A DNA stretch of 8,996 nt from Chloroflexota bacterium (GTDB lineage Bacteria; Chloroflexota; UBA5177; JANWHV01): contig JAQBPC010000469.1 in assembly GCA_028287725.1 (NCBI GenBank), forward strand, positions 1 to 8,996, written 5' to 3'. This document shows positions 5,649 to 8,996 of the stretch, piece after piece. The stretch's first letter is position 1; each line of letters starts with the position of its first letter. Both the position numbers and the translations under genes were made by a program. Below the pieces are notes generated by a model. The model was not told where the DNA came from and searched no databases. It was given only the letters and a program-made list of their open reading frames with translations.

Positions 5649-6980
5649 ATGGCATCAGATCTCGTAGTCGCTTACGTCAGTTCGTTTCCACCGCGCGCTT
5701 GCGGGATCGCAACTTTTACGCGCGACCTCAGTGAGGCAGTGGTGCGAAGCGGGCGCGAAGTCGTCACTCGTATTGCCGCGATCAACGAGGAGGGCGCCGC
5801 ATATGCATACCCCCCGCACGTTCGCTGGACGATCGACCAGAACGACCCACAGAGCTGGCGAGACACTGCTGACCGCATCAACCAATCGCGCGTCACACTT
5901 GTTTCAGTCCAGCATGAGTTTGGCATAGACGGCTACTTTGAACGCGACGGCAAGTACGTAAACCACCTGGCAGGCTTTCTCGACCGTATCGACAAACCAG
6001 TTGTGTCGACGCTCCACACGGTCTTGCCGCACCCGCGTCCCGATCTTCTTGAGGCCGTCCGTGTGCTCCATGACCGCAGTGACCGCCTGGTCACCATGGT
6101 AAATATGGCTCGTTTAATCCTCGAGCAAGAATATAATCTTGACCCTCAAAAGCTCGTCACGATCCCACACGGTGTTCCGGAAGTACGTCGCACGAAGCCG
6201 GCACACCTAAAAGCCTCAATGCATCTCGAAGGCCGGACCATTTTAAGTACTTTTGGCCTGCTCAGCAGTGGCAAGGGCATTCAGTATATGATCCGAGCGC
6301 TACCTGAGGTCGTAAAGCGACATCCAGAAGTGCTGTATTTGATAATCGGTGAAACACATCCGGAAATACGGCGCAAGGAAGGCGAGCGATATCGCAATTC
6401 GCTCAGCGAGCTAATCAAGAAGTTAGGGCTCGAGCACCACGTGCGTTTCGTGAACCAATACCTGACGCAACAGCAATTGATCCGCTATTTACAGGCTACG
6501 GACGTCTATATCACGCCGTACATTGACCGCTATCAGATCACGTCGGGCACGTTGGCCTATGCCATTGGCTGTGGGAAGGCCATCGTTTCCACGCCATATT
6601 TGTATGCTGCCGAGGCACTTGCCGAAGGTCGCGGCGTGTTAGCTGAGTTTCAGAACCCGCGCTCGTTCGCACGCTGCATAAACGTGTTGCTGGAAAACCC
6701 GGCGCTCCGCGAGCACTGTGAAGCGAGTGCATTCGAATACGGCAAGGCTATGAGCTGGGGAAACGTGGGCGCACGTTATGCCGATCTGTTCCGCTCCATC
6801 ACCGGCACGGCAACAGAGGATACCTTGGCAGCAGTGTCCAAGCTGCCCGCTATGGCGGCCGAACAGCGTGACACTGCTGCGGTAAAGCTCTTAGCGGCGA
6901 GAAGTTACGACGAAACCGGACCGGATTCGCATGGAATTGCCATGCGCGCCGCGCCTATACACGCGTCGGCCATCCCATAA
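5649..6980 (+). CDS. GT4-family glycosyltransferase ('PPR.CGIATFT' type)
   Basis: A 443-residue cytoplasmic GT-B fold enzyme. The N-terminal acceptor domain opens with VAYVSSFPPRACGIATFTRD (7-26), the glycine-rich loop typical of this GT4 subgroup, and includes VQHEFGI (87-93) and STLHTVLP (120-127). The C-terminal donor domain has VTIPHGV (170-176), FGLLSSGKGIQYMIRALPEV (202-221), LIIGETHPE (231-239) and TPYIDRYQITSGTLAYAIGC (289-308) followed by GKAIVSTPY. The last segment replaces the EX7E region of canonical GT4 enzymes; the first Glu is not obvious, as in relatives I remember. From about residue 388 to the end the tail is low in conserved features and its last 25 codons are antisense to the GH130 gene. 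The enzyme should use a nucleotide sugar, possibly GDP-mannose given the GH130 neighbour, but this is inference. The usual fused helical domain is absent and probably supplied by the gene at 4271. Confidence 0.9.
   Translation: MASDLVVAYVSSFPPRACGIATFTRDLSEAVVRSGREVVTRIAAINEEGAAYAYPPHVRWTIDQNDPQSWRDTADRINQSRVTLVSVQHEFGIDGYFERDGKYVNHLAGFLDRIDKPVVSTLHTVLPHPRPDLLEAVRVLHDRSDRLVTMVNMARLILEQEYNLDPQKLVTIPHGVPEVRRTKPAHLKASMHLEGRTILSTFGLLSSGKGIQYMIRALPEVVKRHPEVLYLIIGETHPEIRRKEGERYRNSLSELIKKLGLEHHVRFVNQYLTQQQLIRYLQATDVYITPYIDRYQITSGTLAYAIGCGKAIVSTPYLYAAEALAEGRGVLAEFQNPRSFARCINVLLENPALREHCEASAFEYGKAMSWGNVGARYADLFRSITGTATEDTLAAVSKLPAMAAEQRDTAAVKLLAARSYDETGPDSHGIAMRAAPIHASAIP
6905..6980. other. 76-nt convergent overlap of glycosyltransferase and GH130 genes
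   Basis: The glycosyltransferase stop (TAA, 6978-6980) and the GH130 stop (TAA on the minus strand, 6907-6905) lie inside each other's coding sequence. The overlapped part is the last 25 codons of each gene. It includes conserved GH130 sequence (DACIGAARM) but only the unconserved tail of the transferase, so the transferase probably acquired the overlap by loss of an earlier stop. Confidence 0.85.
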
Positions 6981-8041
6981 TACACATCCAGATAGCCATC
7001 GCGTTGGTCAACCGCCGTGGGGAAAACGACGTCCGCCACCACGCCTGAGCACTCTTCAGGGAGAAGCGGCTCAAGTGTGGGTTCGGGTGAACGATAGATG
7101 ATCTGCCGCGGATCTTGCGCGTCTAGCACAAGTGCGCCCGCGGAATAGCGCAAAGTGTGGCGAAGGCCAGGGTGAGCTAACTTTCCGATGCCATGGTAAA
7201 TGGTGAACCAACCCTCGGCCAGACGCACAGGGGGAGTGCCGCCCCCTAGGCGCACCGCTTCCCAAGCCTGCCCAGGAAGCATCAAAAGATGATGGTTATT
7301 GAAGGTGGGGCCGGAGGCCGTGCTGTTGCTGGAAGCTGTCGCCCAGTCTGCGTCTTCCAATGGACAGTACGAGACCCAGATAGTCCAACGATCATCCGTC
7401 ACGCCTGGCGGAAGCGGGGCTACTTGCCGCTCACCAAGGGTGTTGCCTGACCAAATTTCATACATTGGGCGATGCATCAGCATCAGCGACAGTCTTCCAT
7501 CCGGCCCGGTCACAGGCTCCGGAAACAGGAAGACGTCTTTATTGCTGTAGATATTCATATCCGCGCCATGATGTGGAGCAAAGTCGATCAAGCCCACTCT
7601 TCTCCATTCATGTAGATCGGTTGACACCGCTAGAGCGCCCTTGGGCCCACGCGGCCCATATGCGGCGTAGCACATCACGTAAACGCCAAGCGCCGGAATA
7701 AACGTTACTCGTGCATCCTCGCAACCACCGCCCGAATTAGGATTTAGCTCATACGCTTCGCGCGGCTCGAGTGCGACGCCCATCCGCTCGACGCCGGTTG
7801 GCAGGCCCGTCGCGTCGTAGAGCACGCGCGCCACGCCGATGCGCGAGTAGTTACCCCGTGCAACTAATCGCGGAAAGAGCATGAAGTCACCGTTCGCGGC
7901 TCGAACGCCGCCCGGGTTCAACACACCACCTTCCTCGAGCAGGTCACCCGTCTGTGGACGCATGACAATGTTCAGACGACGAAGTCCGTAAAGTGGCTCG
8001 GTCGCCACAAAGCTGTCAATATGATCTTGCAGGTCATGCAT
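6905..8041 (-). CDS. GH130-family beta-mannoside phosphorylase/hydrolase
   Basis: A 378-residue five-bladed beta-propeller protein, no signal peptide, so cytoplasmic. Family landmarks: RLNIVMRP (22-29), LNPGGV (41-46), NSGGGCEDARVTFIPALGVY (102-121) containing the GH130 general-acid position Asp109 after Glu108, HHGADMNIYSNKDVFLFPE (157-175), MLMHRPMYEIW (187-197), GWFTIYHGIG (277-286) and VVFPTAVDQRDGYLDVYYGMADACIGAARM (338-367; conserved end VYYGMADACIG). GH130 enzymes split beta-mannosides, mostly with phosphate to give alpha-mannose 1-phosphate; one subgroup hydrolyses. The EDPR signature is EDAR here. Several basic and histidine residues remain (R111, K168, H190-R191, H283), which favours a phosphorylase, though I cannot assign the subfamily by eye. 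The stop lies inside the convergent glycosyltransferase gene (76-nt overlap). The start at 8041 is the first family-like Met; its ribosome site is weak. Confidence 0.9.
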   Translation of the reverse strand: MHDLQDHIDSFVATEPLYGLRRLNIVMRPQTGDLLEEGGVLNPGGVRAANGDFMLFPRLVARGNYSRIGVARVLYDATGLPTGVERMGVALEPREAYELNPNSGGGCEDARVTFIPALGVYVMCYAAYGPRGPKGALAVSTDLHEWRRVGLIDFAPHHGADMNIYSNKDVFLFPEPVTGPDGRLSLMLMHRPMYEIWSGNTLGERQVAPLPPGVTDDRWTIWVSYCPLEDADWATASSNSTASGPTFNNHHLLMLPGQAWEAVRLGGGTPPVRLAEGWFTIYHGIGKLAHPGLRHTLRYSAGALVLDAQDPRQIIYRSPEPTLEPLLPEECSGVVADVVFPTAVDQRDGYLDVYYGMADACIGAARMAIPCESGPVSS

Positions 8042-8288
8042 AACCGCGAATGCCCCTACTTTCCGGATATTCAGAATAATGCTGGTGGGGTGCTGCTTGA
8101 AAGTCCCGTACGAGCCTGCCTACGGTCTCAGAAGCATAGCAGCGTGGTGTCGTCCGGTACACCCACTAACAGGGGTATAACCGGTATTGGAGCTGGGTTG
8201 TGATCCATACGACTACACGTGCAAATCGCGTCCGCTAGCGGCGCTGGGCGTGAGCCCTGCATCTCACACGTGGCAAGAAACGGAGCGC

Positions 8289-8318
8289 GAAGGGTGTGGA
8301 TGTGCATCCACACCCTTC
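8289..8318 (-). terminator. Strong 14-bp inverted repeat, probable terminator of the ABC operon
   Basis: Arms GAAGGGTGTGGATG (8289-8302) and CATCCACACCCTTC (8305-8318) pair perfectly with only 2 nt between them (a real loop would open a few pairs). It lies about 80 nt past the ABC ATPase stop and about 250 nt before GH130. After the hairpin the minus strand reads GCGCTCCGTTTCTTG, so there is only a weak, delayed T-rich patch. A dispersed palindromic repeat or a protein-binding site is the alternative. Confidence 0.55.
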
Positions 8319-8358
8319 ATCCTACCAGAAGCTCAGACAAATACAATGGTCCAACAAC

Positions 8359-8373
8359 GGCCCTTGAGGGGCC
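8359..8373 (-). terminator. Short hairpin directly after the ABC ATPase stop
   Basis: 5-bp GC stem GGCCC (8359-8363) / GGGCC (8369-8373), 5-nt loop, 24 nt past the ABC stop on the minus strand, followed by GTTGTTGG. Weak on its own. Confidence 0.3.
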
Positions 8374-8397
8374 TATTTGCAGCGGAAAGCGCGATTC

Positions 8398-8996
8398 TCA
8401 CTGGGCTCCGGCAAGTTGCTCCGCCGCCGCGGCAGCGGCACGCGTCAGAGCGGTGGGCTGCTCTGCGACAGGAATGTGGCATAAGGTGACATGTCCCTGG
8501 CCAGCGATGCGCAGAGGTGGGAACTCTGTCTCGCAGATAGCACCAATCTTTCGGTGGCAGCGACCCTGAAACGGGCAGCCACGGTCGTTGTGTGAATCTG
8601 CCTGCATCTCGCTCTTGAGTGCAAGTCGTAACTGCGGTGCGTCCGGATCAGGTTGAGGGATAGCCGAGAGCAGTAGCTCGGTGTATGGATGATTCGGCCC
8701 GGTAAACACCTGGACCGTCGATCCTGTCTCCACAATATGCCCGCGATACAGCACGATAATACGATCTGCCAGATATTGCACAACCTGCAAATCGTGTGAG
8801 ATGAACAAGTATGCAGTTCCCCAGCGAGACTGCAACTCCTGCAGCAAGTTGAGCACCGTGGCCTGAACTGAAACATCGAGCCCAGATACCGGTTCATCGC
8901 AAATAACCAATTTGGTTCTGGCGGCAAAGGCGCGCGCGATGGCCACGCGCTGTTTCTCACCGCCGCTCAGCTGGCTCGGATAGCGGTCCATATAGC
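8398..8996 (-). CDS. Oligopeptide/dipeptide ABC transporter ATP-binding protein (OppD/OppF type), N-terminus beyond window
   Basis: Only the last 199 codons are inside; the frame is open through the right edge, and the Met at 8991 is internal (it follows a Tyr codon, as in the family's 'EYMDRYP...LSGG'). Visible parts: ABC signature LSGGEKQR, Walker B LVICDEPVSGLD, H-loop FISHDL, D-loop SGLD. Then comes the oligopeptide-transporter C-terminal extension: HPYTELLLSAIPQPDP and a Cys-bearing segment GCPFQGRC...C...HVTLCH, where the Cys are spaced CX5C, CX7C and CX17C. The terminal ~20 residues are Ala-rich (AAAAAAEQLAGAQ). The Walker A motif lies outside the window. It powers uptake of peptides or other small solutes with permeases and a binding protein presumably upstream. 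The long intergenic region with terminators argues against cotranscription with GH130. Confidence 0.92.
   Translation of the reverse strand, partial: YMDRYPSQLSGGEKQRVAIARAFAARTKLVICDEPVSGLDVSVQATVLNLLQELQSRWGTAYLFISHDLQVVQYLADRIIVLYRGHIVETGSTVQVFTGPNHPYTELLLSAIPQPDPDAPQLRLALKSEMQADSHNDRGCPFQGRCHRKIGAICETEFPPLRIAGQGHVTLCHIPVAEQPTALTRAAAAAAEQLAGAQ

Larger units (their letters stand above)
8042..8397. other. Intergenic region with terminators and the GH130 promoter
   Basis: 356 bases between the ABC ATPase stop and the GH130 start, both on the minus strand. The right half has two hairpins (8359-8373 and 8289-8318) that probably end the ABC operon. The left half (8042-8280) should hold the GH130 promoter; CATTAT on the minus strand near 8080 is a -10 candidate without a clear -35. 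No gene was recognised on either strand. Confidence 0.5.

Noticed and set aside
8991..8996. ATG at 8991 as the real start of the ABC ATPase
   Set aside because: The ABC signature motif begins only a few residues later, so the Walker A half must lie outside the window; this Met is internal.
1..8996. CRISPR array, insertion sequence or integration site
   Set aside because: No regularly spaced direct repeats, transposase or integrase motifs, or paired terminal repeats were seen.

Overview
The window is bacterial, gene-dense and moderately GC-rich, with no rRNA, tRNA, CRISPR array or insertion sequence that I can see. The mixture of genes is: an actinobacterial-style ferric-reductase/FMN-binding/ApbE operon, a GT4 glycosyltransferase of the 'PPR.CGIATFT' type with a GH130 enzyme, and an oligopeptide ABC ATPase. 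Such a mix would fit a Chloroflexota (for example Ktedonobacteria-like) or actinobacterial soil organism. This placement is an inference from gene content only and is weak.

Left block (1-2428, all minus strand). A compact three-gene operon is transcribed from right to left: a ferric-reductase-like membrane flavohemoprotein (2428 to 1082), a small secreted FMN-binding-domain protein (1054 to 665), and ApbE, the FAD:protein FMN transferase (660 to beyond the left edge). ApbE should attach FMN covalently to the secreted protein. The membrane protein has four correctly spaced haem histidines plus cytosolic FAD and NAD(P) domains, and should carry electrons from NAD(P)H across the membrane to that flavin. 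Together they make a complete small transmembrane electron-export chain. No gene could be assigned to the 526 bases upstream of it.

Middle block (2955-8041). A zinc alcohol dehydrogenase on the minus strand is divergent from a carbohydrate cluster. The first cluster gene encodes a helical, probably (alpha/alpha)6-toroid protein (4271-5353). The second encodes a GT4 glycosyltransferase (5649-6980). The third, on the opposite strand, encodes a GH130 mannoside phosphorylase/hydrolase (8041-6905), and its 3' end overlaps that of the glycosyltransferase by 76 bases. As I remember the family, the helical protein resembles a C-terminal domain often fused to this kind of GT4, so the pair may be a split form of one enzyme. 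The trio suggests making and recycling a beta-mannoside, but the substrate is not proven by the sequence. The 295-base gap between the first two genes holds two mutually exclusive hairpins and a possible relic of an Ig/HYR-like coding sequence.

Right block (8042-8996). A 356-base intergenic region carries a perfect 14-bp inverted repeat, probably a terminator. It is followed by the C-terminal part of an oligopeptide/dipeptide ABC transporter ATPase (minus strand) that runs off the right edge.
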